The position numbers were made by a program, and so were the translations under genes. A stretch of 10,681 bases of DNA from NCBI GenBank assembly GCA_030603375.1, contig JAUVXY010000039.1, positions 1-10,681 on the forward strand, in the 5' to 3' direction. The stretch is from Actinomycetes bacterium (GTDB taxonomy: Bacteria > Actinomycetota > Humimicrobiia > Humimicrobiales > Humimicrobiaceae). This document shows, in pieces, positions 1 through 6,987 of the stretch. The notes beneath the pieces are model-generated. The model saw nothing but the letters and a program-made list of their open reading frames with translations, made no database searches and was not told the DNA's origin. Within the stretch, counting starts at the first letter, position 1. Every line of letters begins with the position of its first letter.

Positions 1-618
1 GAGTGTTTTAAAATCCACACCTAATTTCTCAGCAACCTCGGACATGTGCAGAGCATATGAAGGGGTACTGCATAAAACAGTTGATTTAAAATCGTTCATT
101 ATTTTTATCTGGCGTTCTGTATTTCCCCCAGAAACTGGGACAACCAGCGCACCTATTTTTTCTGCAGCATACTGAAACCCAAAACCTCCTGTAAAAAGCC
201 CGAATCCATGGCTTACCTGAACTATGTCTTCTTTCCGCACACCAACATCATACATGATCCTGGCCAGAATATCGGCCCAAATTTCCAGATCTTCCTTAGT
301 GTATCCAACTACAGTAGGGTTTCCCGTGGTCCCTGATGATGAGTGAACCCTTACTACTTCACTTAGCGGACTGCAAAAAAGACCAAAGGGATAATTGTCC
401 CTGAGATCATCTTTGGATGTGAAAGGAAGCTTCTCGATATCTTCAAGACTGGTAATTTTGTCAGGATCAAATCCTGCTTCATCTATTCTCTTTCTGTAAA
501 ATACATTATTTTTATAAACATGCTTTAACGTGTTTTTTAAATTATTAAGCTGGACATACTTTATTTTCTCTCTGCCAGCTTTTGAAATTTTTTCATCCCA
601 GATTTTTTTTACTTCCAT
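1..618 (-). CDS. Phenylacetate-CoA ligase (PaaK family), second paralog, 3' end beyond window
   Basis: An AMP-forming ligase that would activate phenylacetate or a related aryl acid to its CoA thioester, with ATP, in the cytoplasm. The first 206 codons are visible and the frame is still open at base 1, so roughly half of a ~430-residue protein is seen. The ATP-binding loop HSSSGTTGNPTVVGYTKED lies at about residues 92-110 and has the usual family form; LFTGGFGF (141-148) and PVSGGNTERQ (161-170) follow. It aligns almost without gaps to the ligase gene just upstream, so the two are tandem paralogs. The ATG at 616-618 lies 4 nt after that gene's stop. The only close SD-like sequence is AAGG, very near the start, so translation probably depends on coupling to the upstream gene. 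Family assignment is firm; the exact aryl substrate is unknown. Confidence 0.93.
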   Translation of the reverse strand, partial: MEVKKIWDEKISKAGREKIKYVQLNNLKNTLKHVYKNNVFYRKRIDEAGFDPDKITSLEDIEKLPFTSKDDLRDNYPFGLFCSPLSEVVRVHSSSGTTGNPTVVGYTKEDLEIWADILARIMYDVGVRKEDIVQVSHGFGLFTGGFGFQYAAEKIGALVVPVSGGNTERQIKIMNDFKSTVLCSTPSYALHMSEVAEKLGVDFKTL

Positions 619-622
619 TACC

Positions 623-1939
623 TTACAGAGTTTCCCCTTTCCTCTTGTCTATAACTCTTTTAGCCTTCCCTATGCTTCTTTTTATAGTTTTAGGCTCTTT
701 CAGCTTAACATTCATTCTTATCCCAATTGCAGAATAAAGCTTATGCTCTATGGATGATTCAAAATTTTCAAGACCGTTCATCTTTTCGGAAAAAATATCC
801 TCAGACACTTCTACCCATACTTCTATATTGTCTAAATAATTCTTCCTTTCAACTACTATAAGATAATGTGGCTCTATGTCTTTAATTTTCATTAAAACTT
901 CTTCTATTTGAGAAGGAAATACGTTTACCCCTCTTATTATTAGCATGTCGTCGGCTCTGCCCATTGGTTTTGCCATTCTTGCATGTGTTCTGCCGCATTT
1001 GCACGTATTTATATTTAGAGCTGATAAATCTTTTGTCCTGTACCGCAGCAGCGGCATTGCTTCCTTTGTTAGGGAAGTAAGTACAATTTCACCATGTTTC
1101 CCCGGTGGCAGCTTTTTACCTGTCTTTGGGTCCACTATCTCTGCTAAAAAATGGTCCTCGGCAATATGAAGTCCGGACTTATATAAACATTCAAGCGAGA
1201 CACCCGGGCCCATTACCTCACTGAGCCCATATATATCAACAGCATCAATTTTAAGCCTTTCTTCAATTTCTCTCCTCATCTCATCTGTCCAGGGCTCGGC
1301 TCCTAAAACCCCGAGCTTCAGCGGAAGCTTTGAAAAATCAACTCCGAGTTCTCTCCCAACCTCTGCAATATAAAGAGAGTATGATGGTGTACAGCATATT
1401 ACCGTAGAGCTATAATCAGACATTATTTTTAACTGCCTTTCAGTGTTTCCCCCGGATACCGGTATTACAGTGGAACCTAAAAGTTCACCTCCATAATGCA
1501 GGCCAAGTCCGCCGGTAAACAGACCGTATCCGTAACTATTCTGGATAATGTCACTTTCCCTTACTCCAACACTATAGAGCTGTCTTGCTACTATACTACC
1601 CCACACTGCAATATCATTTTTAGTGTATCCATCAACAACAGGATTGCCAGTTGTTCCTGAAGAGGAATGAATCCTTATTACCTTATTCATCGGCTTCGCA
1701 AAAAGGCCGAAGGGGTAATTTACCCGGAGGTCATCTTTTGTGGTAAATGGTATTTTTTCAATTTCATCCAGGCTTTTGAAATTATATGGATCAACACCGC
1801 TCTCATCTAATTTTTCTTTATAAAATTTAACATTTTCATAAACATTTATAAGAGTTTTTTTAAGTCTTCTCAGCTGGAGCTGCTCAAGCTTGCCCCGGGG
1901 CATGGTCTCGCATTCCTCATCCCAGTATTTATCATCCAT
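623..1939 (-). CDS. paaK: Phenylacetate-CoA ligase (PaaK family), first paralog
   Basis: An AMP-forming aryl-acid:CoA ligase of 438 residues, a normal length for the family. Visible signatures are the P-loop HSSSGTTGNP (91-100), the adenylate-binding DIYGLSEVMGPG (235-246), RYRTKDL (299-305), the CxCGRTH pair C313/C315, the hinge GRADDMLIIRGVNVFPSQIE (327-346), and the C-terminal GKAKRV with the likely catalytic lysine K425. Just after the P-loop it reads VVDGYT where its neighbour and typical relatives read TVVGYT, which may affect substrate or nucleotide handling. I place the start at the ATG of MDDKYW (1937-1939), because AAAGGGG lies 8 nt upstream; a TTG six codons earlier would bury that ribosome binding site. 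It follows the symporter by 51 nt and precedes the second ligase by 4 nt. Phenylacetate, hydroxyphenylacetate or indoleacetate are all possible substrates. Confidence 0.94.
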   Translation of the reverse strand: MDDKYWDEECETMPRGKLEQLQLRRLKKTLINVYENVKFYKEKLDESGVDPYNFKSLDEIEKIPFTTKDDLRVNYPFGLFAKPMNKVIRIHSSSGTTGNPVVDGYTKNDIAVWGSIVARQLYSVGVRESDIIQNSYGYGLFTGGLGLHYGGELLGSTVIPVSGGNTERQLKIMSDYSSTVICCTPSYSLYIAEVGRELGVDFSKLPLKLGVLGAEPWTDEMRREIEERLKIDAVDIYGLSEVMGPGVSLECLYKSGLHIAEDHFLAEIVDPKTGKKLPPGKHGEIVLTSLTKEAMPLLRYRTKDLSALNINTCKCGRTHARMAKPMGRADDMLIIRGVNVFPSQIEEVLMKIKDIEPHYLIVVERKNYLDNIEVWVEVSEDIFSEKMNGLENFESSIEHKLYSAIGIRMNVKLKEPKTIKRSIGKAKRVIDKRKGETL

Positions 1940-1947
1940 ATAAATAA

Positions 1948-1954
1948 CCCCTTT
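1948..1954 (-). promoter_or_regulatory. Ribosome binding site that fixes the first ligase start
   Basis: AAAGGGG on the minus strand sits 8 nt before the ATG at 1937-1939. It argues against the upstream in-frame TTG at 1955-1957. Confidence 0.75.
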
Positions 1955-1990
1955 CAATAAATATTTTAACCAAATAAGTCTTTGCCAATC

Positions 1991-3586
1991 TTACTTAAAG
2001 CTTTTTTCTACTACTGCAGCTGGTACTGGTCTGGTAAACAAAGTTACTATTATAGTTACTATAAGTGCAAGCGGAAAAGCTACAAGTATAGGATCAACAG
2101 CGTTCCATGGAAATCCAAATAAACTTTCCCTGCCAGTCAGCACCACTACAAGCTTTAACATAGATGCATTTGCTTTGTGAACAAAAAACATCCAGAATAC
2201 ACTTACAGCCAATCCTGCTATCATCCCGCTTACAGCGCCTGCTTTTGATGTTCTTTTCCAGTACAGACCGCAGATATACATTGGAAGAAATACTGCCGCA
2301 CAAACCCCAAAGAACAAAGCTGTTCCTCTTGCAATTATACTTATTGGCAGATAATAGCCTAAAATAACACTGATTATAATTCCAAGCATAACACCAGCCT
2401 TAGTTACCAGCAGACCATTTCGGGGTTTTTGCCCCTCTTCATTTTCAGATGTCCTGGAACCTGTTCCTATTATATCTCTTGAAAAAGATGTACCCATTGC
2501 ATGAAACTGCGAACTCAGTGTTGACATAGCTGCAGCAAGAAGTGTCATCATAAATATATATACAAACCACTGAGGCATAGCCATGTTAATGAAAGCAGGT
2601 ATTATCAAATCAGTATTGCCTCCTGCTTCCGCTATTGCAATATTGCCTGAGCTATTGAAGAAATAAACATTTGAAAGTGCTCCAACAATAAATGCTGCCC
2701 CTGTCATAAAAAGAATAAATATTCCTCCAATAAAAACAGCCCTGTTTAATTCTTTATTGCTTTTAACAGTCATAAATCTTACTACCAGCTGCGGCTGGGC
2801 CAGCACTCCTATGCCAACTCCAAGAATTATTGTAGAAACCAGACTCCACCACAACGGCGAACCTAAAGCAGGCATTGCAGTCCATCCCTGATGACCGGCA
2901 GCAGCAAGGCTCTCCGGTACCCTGGAAGCCATATCTGTCAAAGCCTGGTGTGCCGGTATAATCCCGCCCAGGCTTTTATAAGTTAATATCAGCAGTGCTG
3001 CCATGCCGACGAACATAATGGTTCCCTGTAAAGAGTCTGTATACATAACTCCTTTTAGTCCGCCTGCAATTACATAAGAAGCAATGACAATAGAAAAAAT
3101 AGCCAGTGCCAATACAAAATTTATGTTTAAAGTGCTCTCAATAAATCTTGCTGCACCAATCAGGACAACTCCTGCGTAAAGAGGCATAAATACAAATATT
3201 ACCACGCCGCCAAGCACCTGTATAAATTTTGAATCATATCTTTTGCCTAAAAATTCTGGAAAAGTATGGGCTTCTAAATTCAATCCCATTTTTCTTGTTC
3301 TTTTGCCAAATACAATAAAAGCTACAGCCACTCCCAGCGCAATATTTAAAAAAGTTAGCCATAGAAGGCCCATTCCAAACACTCCTGCTGCTCCGCCGAA
3401 GCCAACAATTGCTGAAGTAGAGATAAATGTGGCTCCGTAAGATATGGCCATAATATATGGATGTATCTGTCTGCCAGCTATGTTAAAATCCCTGTCAGAT
3501 TTAGTGCCCCTGTAACCCAAAAAGCCTAAATAACCTATAACCAGAAGGTATATTATTATTATTATGCTAAGTAACGGAATATTCAC
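1991..3586 (-). CDS. Sodium:solute symporter (SSS family)
   Basis: A polytopic inner-membrane carrier of 531 residues, expected to use the Na+ gradient to import an organic solute. The SSS signature region GGLKGVMYTDSLQGTIM is at about 175-191, preceded by LEAHTFPEFLGKRYDSK (104-120). The TM8 region holds AAAMSTLSSQFHAMGTSFSRDI, with the serine/threonine cluster that forms the conserved Na2 site in LeuT-fold SSS proteins. It starts with GTG (3584-3586), preceded by AGGAG at 3593-3597 with 6-nt spacing. It lies 49 nt after a 35-codon gene encoding a typical SSS partner peptide and 51 nt before the aryl-CoA ligases. From this position I infer that it carries an aryl acid such as phenylacetate or indoleacetate, or an aromatic amino acid. 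Substrate cannot be read from the sequence; acetate/pyruvate-type transport by SSS relatives is an alternative. Confidence 0.93.
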   Translation of the reverse strand: MNIPLLSIIIIIYLLVIGYLGFLGYRGTKSDRDFNIAGRQIHPYIMAISYGATFISTSAIVGFGGAAGVFGMGLLWLTFLNIALGVAVAFIVFGKRTRKMGLNLEAHTFPEFLGKRYDSKFIQVLGGVVIFVFMPLYAGVVLIGAARFIESTLNINFVLALAIFSIVIASYVIAGGLKGVMYTDSLQGTIMFVGMAALLILTYKSLGGIIPAHQALTDMASRVPESLAAAGHQGWTAMPALGSPLWWSLVSTIILGVGIGVLAQPQLVVRFMTVKSNKELNRAVFIGGIFILFMTGAAFIVGALSNVYFFNSSGNIAIAEAGGNTDLIIPAFINMAMPQWFVYIFMMTLLAAAMSTLSSQFHAMGTSFSRDIIGTGSRTSENEEGQKPRNGLLVTKAGVMLGIIISVILGYYLPISIIARGTALFFGVCAAVFLPMYICGLYWKRTSKAGAVSGMIAGLAVSVFWMFFVHKANASMLKLVVVLTGRESLFGFPWNAVDPILVAFPLALIVTIIVTLFTRPVPAAVVEKSFK

Positions 3587-3592
3587 TTATTT

Positions 3593-3597
3593 CTCCT
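3593..3597 (-). promoter_or_regulatory. Ribosome binding site for the GTG-started symporter
   Basis: AGGAG with 6-nt spacing to the GTG at 3584-3586 supports this non-ATG start. No nearby ATG offers a better choice. Confidence 0.75.
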
Positions 3598-3635
3598 TTC
3601 CTTAAGGTTGCCCTTTATTATTACTATCTGTGCTG

Positions 3636-3743
3636 TTACTTGTCTTTGTTCCACATAACCACTCCGTAAATTATGCAAAAAACTGTGCTTAAAATGCACA
3701 AGATATAAGCCAGAAAAATTGAAACCCCACTAAAGCCTAACAT
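3636..3743 (-). CDS. Small symporter accessory membrane peptide, 35 residues
   Basis: A 35-codon gene directly upstream of the sodium:solute symporter. The product begins MLGFSGVSIF, has one hydrophobic helix (about residues 7-29, with LAYILCILSTVFCIIYGVV) and ends MWNKDK. This layout (short N-terminus, xxLAYxLCILS helix, then Y-G and a terminal WN-K) matches the tiny proteins found next to bacterial SSS symporters and called symporter small accessory proteins. It is preceded by a very strong ribosome binding site, GGAGGGAGG at 3750-3758, 6 nt from the ATG, so it is surely translated. It lies 40 nt after the ACT-domain gene and 49 nt before the symporter, in the same operon. Its role is not known in detail; a subunit or assembly factor of the symporter is the natural inference. 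Confidence 0.85.
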   Translation of the reverse strand: MLGFSGVSIFLAYILCILSTVFCIIYGVVMWNKDK

Positions 3744-3749
3744 ACAACA

Positions 3750-3758
3750 CCTCCCTCC
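3750..3758 (-). promoter_or_regulatory. Very strong ribosome binding site for the 35-residue peptide
   Basis: GGAGGGAGG with 6-nt spacing to the ATG at 3741-3743. It is the strongest SD in the operon and shows that the short frame is a real gene. Confidence 0.85.
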
Positions 3759-3783
3759 AAATTTTTAAACTTTGCCATCGGAT

Positions 3784-4179
3784 TTAATTACACAGCTGAA
3801 TATTATTTTTTAACAAAATATCTTCAGCTTTTTTTATGTCGCTGACACTGAGCACTATTCTGGTCCCGGCAATTACATATACATAGTCTATATTTATCCT
3901 TTCTGCAGACAGAGTATCCAGAATATTAGATAATTCTCCCGGCTTGTCTACAACCTTCACACAAATAACATCTGCAACATGAGTAGTAAACCCTGCCTCT
4001 CTTAAACTTTCTCGCGATTTTTCTACATCCGATACAAGCATGCGCAATATTCCATAATCACGTGCTTCAGTAGTAGAAAAACCCTGCAAATTAATATTTT
4101 GTTTTTTTAAAATTCTTGCTACTTCCGCAAGCCTTCCAGCTTTATTTTCCAAAAATACAGTTAGTTGTTTTACAGGCAT
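3784..4179 (-). CDS. Tandem ACT-domain protein, likely amino-acid sensor
   Basis: A 131-residue protein made of two ACT domains and nothing else: about residues 4-65 (LTVFLENKAGRLAEVARIL, then NINLQGFSTTE) and 71-130 (VICVKVVDKPGELSNILDTL, then INIDYVYV). Each has the beta-alpha-beta start with the ligand-loop glycine (KAG, KPG) expected of amino-acid-binding ACT domains. No catalytic or DNA-binding domain is fused to it. Proteins of this type are often found next to phenylacetate-CoA ligase and indolepyruvate oxidoreductase genes, so it probably senses an aromatic amino acid and adjusts the pathway through protein contacts; the partner is unknown. The ATG start follows AGGAGGG (4183-4189), 15 nt after the iorB stop. 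Confidence 0.9.
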   Translation of the reverse strand: MPVKQLTVFLENKAGRLAEVARILKKQNINLQGFSTTEARDYGILRMLVSDVEKSRESLREAGFTTHVADVICVKVVDKPGELSNILDTLSAERINIDYVYVIAGTRIVLSVSDIKKAEDILLKNNIQLCN

Positions 4180-4194
4180 TTGCCCTCCTACCTC

Positions 4195-4860
4195 TTAATT
4201 TATTATTCTTTTCCCTTCTTCAAAAGCTTTTAAATTTACATCAATAGCATTATGCGGAACATTTTTTTTAATTGACTCTATCCAACACTTGTAACTAATA
4301 GGAATAAAGTTAGACAGGCACCCTAAAAGTATGATGTTGGCAACTCTTACCTTATTTAATCTTTTTGCCATTTCTACTGCTTTTACCACTATATAATTAA
4401 AAGTAATATTTTCTATCTCTGAATTTATATCCTTAGGATAACTTATATCCCCAGAATAAACAGATATGGGATAAATTTCAACATCGCTTAAAATAATAAA
4501 TCCATTTTCCTTTAGTTTATTTATATATCTAAGTGCCTCTAATTTTTCCAATGACATAATAAAATCAGCTTTGCCTGCAACTGGTGAGTAAACCCTTTTG
4601 CCCATTCTTACACTACCTACAACACTCCCGCCCCTCTGAGCCATCCCGTGAACTTCAGAAACTTTTACATCTAATCCGTCAAGCATTGCAGCTTCAGACA
4701 GAACCTTGCTTGTAAGAAGTATGCCCTGGCCCCCTACTCCTGCTAGTAAAACTGACAGGACAGAACCATCATCAATCAGCTTCCTCCATTTTCTTTGATG
4801 GTACTCAAAATCAACCTTTTTGCTGCAACTTTTATTACAGCTAATATTATTGTTTTTCAT
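4195..4860 (-). CDS. iorB: Indolepyruvate:ferredoxin oxidoreductase, beta subunit
   Basis: The gamma-domain subunit of the 2-oxoacid:ferredoxin oxidoreductase family, partner of IorA in converting aryl-pyruvates plus CoA and oxidised ferredoxin to aryl-acetyl-CoA, CO2 and reduced ferredoxin (reversible). Diagnostic motifs are LLAGVGGQGILLTSKVLSEAA (from residue 38) and SEVHGMAQRGGSVVGSVRMG. It starts 15 nt after the iorA stop. The annotated ATG at 4858-4860 gives 221 residues with about 35 residues (including CNKSC) before the first family strand, more than the short lead usual in IorB. No good SD precedes this ATG: the nearest, GGAGAT, is about 20 nt away and lies inside iorA. A good SD, GGAGG at 4783-4787, sits 6 nt before an in-frame ATT (4774-4776), which would give the usual length. 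The true N-terminus is therefore uncertain; the family is not. Confidence 0.94.
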   Translation of the reverse strand: MKNNNISCNKSCSKKVDFEYHQRKWRKLIDDGSVLSVLLAGVGGQGILLTSKVLSEAAMLDGLDVKVSEVHGMAQRGGSVVGSVRMGKRVYSPVAGKADFIMSLEKLEALRYINKLKENGFIILSDVEIYPISVYSGDISYPKDINSEIENITFNYIVVKAVEMAKRLNKVRVANIILLGCLSNFIPISYKCWIESIKKNVPHNAIDVNLKAFEEGKRIIN

Positions 4861-4875
4861 AATAAAATAAAATGT

Positions 4876-6699
4876 TTATTTATCTCCAACCTTAATGGCA
4901 CCTTTTTTACATATGTCAACGCATACTTTACAGTTTGTACACAGCAACTCATTTATAGTATATTCATTATTTCTATATTCGATAGCAGGACAGCCAAACT
5001 TAAGGCAAAGACCGCATTTTGCACATTCATCTGTATCTATATATACTCTTTCACTACTTTTAGTCCTATCCAACAAAACACACTTCTGCCTGGAAACTAT
5101 AACTGAAAGCTCTTGTTTTTTAAGTTCCTCCTTAATTGTTTTCTCAAGAAGCATTAAATTGTATGGATTTACAACTTTTACGTTTTTTATTCCTGCTGCT
5201 CTTGCAATGACCTCCGGTTTTTCCTCAAAAGTAGTCTCTTCCATAAGAGTTTTTCCTATGCCGGGATTCACCTGGCGGCCTGTCATTGCAGTAGTCCTGT
5301 TGTCCAAAATTATTATCAGGCCGCTGCCTTTATTGTAAACACTGTCTATAAGCGGTGTTATTCCTGAGTGAAAAAAGGTAGAATCTCCAATTACAGATAC
5401 TATCCTACCTTTTAGTTCAGGATCTGCTTTCTCCATTCCCAGAGCCTGGCCTATTCCTGCCCCCATACAAAGACAGCTATCCAGTGAGCTGAGAGGCGGA
5501 AGAACCGAGAGAGTATAACAGCCAATATCACCCATAACTATAGTTTTTAATTTTTTTAATATATAAAATACAGACCTGTGAGGGCAGCCTGCACAAAGCA
5601 CAGGGGGCCTTTGGGGAATACTTCGAACTTTAACATTTTCTTCAGGCTCAATATTGCCGCTGTTTGTATTACCTGAACTTATTGCCTTAAATAAACTTGT
5701 CCCAAATATTTCATCATAGAGATCTTCCAATATTTCCAGACTCAGTTCACCGAACTGCGGAAAATATTCTTTCCCTATTATTTTTATTCCAGGATTTGCC
5801 TCTTTTATTTGTTCTTCTAAAAATGGTTCCAGTTCCTCAATAATTATCAGCAGCTTTTTGCCATTTGCAAATTCCTTCACTGTTTTTTTAGCTATAGGGC
5901 TTGTAATGGACAATTTTAAAATAGGAGTATTTGTAAAAACTTCTCTTGCGTACTGGTAGCTAATACCAGAAGTAATTATACCCACATCACCAGCCAATGA
6001 AACATCCGGTGGATTGCAGATCTTGTTTAACTCGCTGTTTTCAGCAAATTTTGTTAACTTTTTCCATCTTTCCAACAGTACTTTGTGCCTCTTCCTTCCA
6101 TAAGCAGGTATCATCACATATTTTTGGCAATTTTTCTTATAGTTTCCGCTCTTAGAATTACAGCGCTCCCCAATCCTGACCATAGATCTTGAGTGAGAGA
6201 TTCTTGTGGTGGTTCTAATTATTACAGGTGTATCAAATTTTTCGCTCATGTTTAAAGCTTCTTTTACAAAATCTTTTGCTTCCTGGCTGTCCGACGGTTC
6301 AAGCATGGGAATTTTTGAAAATTTTGAATAGTATCTATTATCCTGTTCATTCTGTGAACTATGCATACCGGGATCATCTGCAAAAACTATAACCAGCCCT
6401 CCATTTATACCTGTATAGGAAAGCGTCATAAAAGGATCTGCTGCTACATTAAGTCCAACATGCTTCATGGCTACAAGAGTCCTCGCACCTGCAATACTTG
6501 AACCAGAAGCAAATTCCATTGCAACTTTTTCATTTACCGACCACTGGCAATATATCTCTTTATATTTTGAAATATTTTCAAGTATTTCAGTGGATGGAGT
6601 CCCCGGGTATGCAGCTGCAATTTTAACACCGGCTTCATAGGCCCCCTGTGCAATAGCCTCATTTCCAGTTAAAAGTTTTAAATTTTTCAAGTTTGCCAA
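4876..6699 (-). CDS. iorA: Indolepyruvate:ferredoxin oxidoreductase, alpha subunit
   Basis: The large, thiamine-diphosphate and iron-sulfur subunit, 607 residues, normal length for IorA. Order of domains: N-terminal pyrimidine-binding domain opening with LLTGNEAIAQGAYEAG and AAAYPGTPSTEIL (9-40); a middle domain (about 235-330); CAGCPHR (369-375); the TPP-binding domain with GDIGCYTL (390-397) and GDSTFFHSG (438-446) followed by LDN (465-467); then two C-terminal 4Fe-4S sites, C559/C562/C565/C570 and C587/C590/C593/C597. The first cluster has the CX2CX2CX4CP spacing characteristic of IorA. Start is TTG at 6697-6699, preceded by AGGG (6706-6709) at 6-nt spacing and giving the usual N-terminus. 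It is first in the operon and pairs with iorB downstream. The enzyme is cytoplasmic and oxygen-sensitive, so anaerobic life is implied. The direction of flux, amino acid oxidation or reductive carboxylation of aryl-acetyl-CoA, is not shown by sequence. Confidence 0.96.
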   Translation of the reverse strand: MANLKNLKLLTGNEAIAQGAYEAGVKIAAAYPGTPSTEILENISKYKEIYCQWSVNEKVAMEFASGSSIAGARTLVAMKHVGLNVAADPFMTLSYTGINGGLVIVFADDPGMHSSQNEQDNRYYSKFSKIPMLEPSDSQEAKDFVKEALNMSEKFDTPVIIRTTTRISHSRSMVRIGERCNSKSGNYKKNCQKYVMIPAYGRKRHKVLLERWKKLTKFAENSELNKICNPPDVSLAGDVGIITSGISYQYAREVFTNTPILKLSITSPIAKKTVKEFANGKKLLIIIEELEPFLEEQIKEANPGIKIIGKEYFPQFGELSLEILEDLYDEIFGTSLFKAISSGNTNSGNIEPEENVKVRSIPQRPPVLCAGCPHRSVFYILKKLKTIVMGDIGCYTLSVLPPLSSLDSCLCMGAGIGQALGMEKADPELKGRIVSVIGDSTFFHSGITPLIDSVYNKGSGLIIILDNRTTAMTGRQVNPGIGKTLMEETTFEEKPEVIARAAGIKNVKVVNPYNLMLLEKTIKEELKKQELSVIVSRQKCVLLDRTKSSERVYIDTDECAKCGLCLKFGCPAIEYRNNEYTINELLCTNCKVCVDICKKGAIKVGDK

Positions 6700-6987
6700 A
6701 AGATACCCTGGTTTGTTCTTGTAAATTTTATCAGTAAGTTAAACCAAAATTTTAACACATTTTGGAGATTTCTAATATATTACAATAATTTTTGCAGAAA
6801 TTCATTATTTTTCCATAATTTTACTCAAACTAAGGCTAAAACATGGTAATTTAACATTAATCTTCTGGACCATTTCTAAATTGAGGTTTTAGGAGTAAAG
6901 AATATAGCAACTTTTTGGTTTTAGGATGTCTAAAACATCTTTGTTATCAATGCGCCTGATGACTTTACCTGTGATGATTATATAGAC
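6700..6987. other. Non-coding leader between the TPR gene and iorA
   Basis: No credible coding frame is present in these 288 bases on either strand. It must hold the promoter of the iorA operon, but I could not pick out a convincing -35/-10 pair on the minus strand in the AT-rich sequence. I searched for a T-box (the GGTGG specifier-side motif) or another known riboswitch and found none. The part nearest iorA carries overlapping inverted repeats, listed separately. A short hairpin at 6923-6941 (AGGATGT, loop CTAAA, ACATCTT) lies just past the TPR gene; it lacks a U-tract on the minus strand, so it is not a convincing terminator. Confidence 0.6.
6738..6765. promoter_or_regulatory. Overlapping inverted repeats upstream of iorA, possible operator
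   Basis: GTTAAA-7 nt-TTTAAC (6738-6756) is a perfect 6-bp inverted repeat. It overlaps CCAAAAT-8 nt-ATTTTGG (6744-6765), a perfect 7-bp inverted repeat. They end about 40 nt upstream of the iorA start, where a repressor or activator site would be expected. In such AT-rich DNA some chance palindromes are expected, so the regulatory role is only a suggestion. Confidence 0.35.

Noticed and set aside
1940..1957. TTG start six codons upstream of the first ligase's ATG
   Set aside because: The clear SD AAAGGGG lies inside this stretch with ideal spacing to the downstream ATG, and the shorter protein matches its paralog's N-terminus.
3597..3614. Short hairpin AAGG-GCAA-CCTT just before the symporter SD
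   Set aside because: Only 4 bp of stem; it may be chance and gives no support for an attenuator.
4895..5338. Plus-strand 147-codon open frame inside iorA
   Set aside because: It is antisense to the iron-sulfur and TPP domains of iorA, whose translation is strongly conserved; its own translation has no recognisable domain.
6923..6941. Hairpin AGGATGT-CTAAA-ACATCTT as terminator of the TPR gene
   Set aside because: The stem is short and AT-rich, and no U-run follows it on the minus strand.
6700..6987. T-box or other aromatic-amino-acid riboswitch in front of iorA
   Set aside because: No T-box core, specifier loop, or terminator/antiterminator pair could be found on the minus strand.
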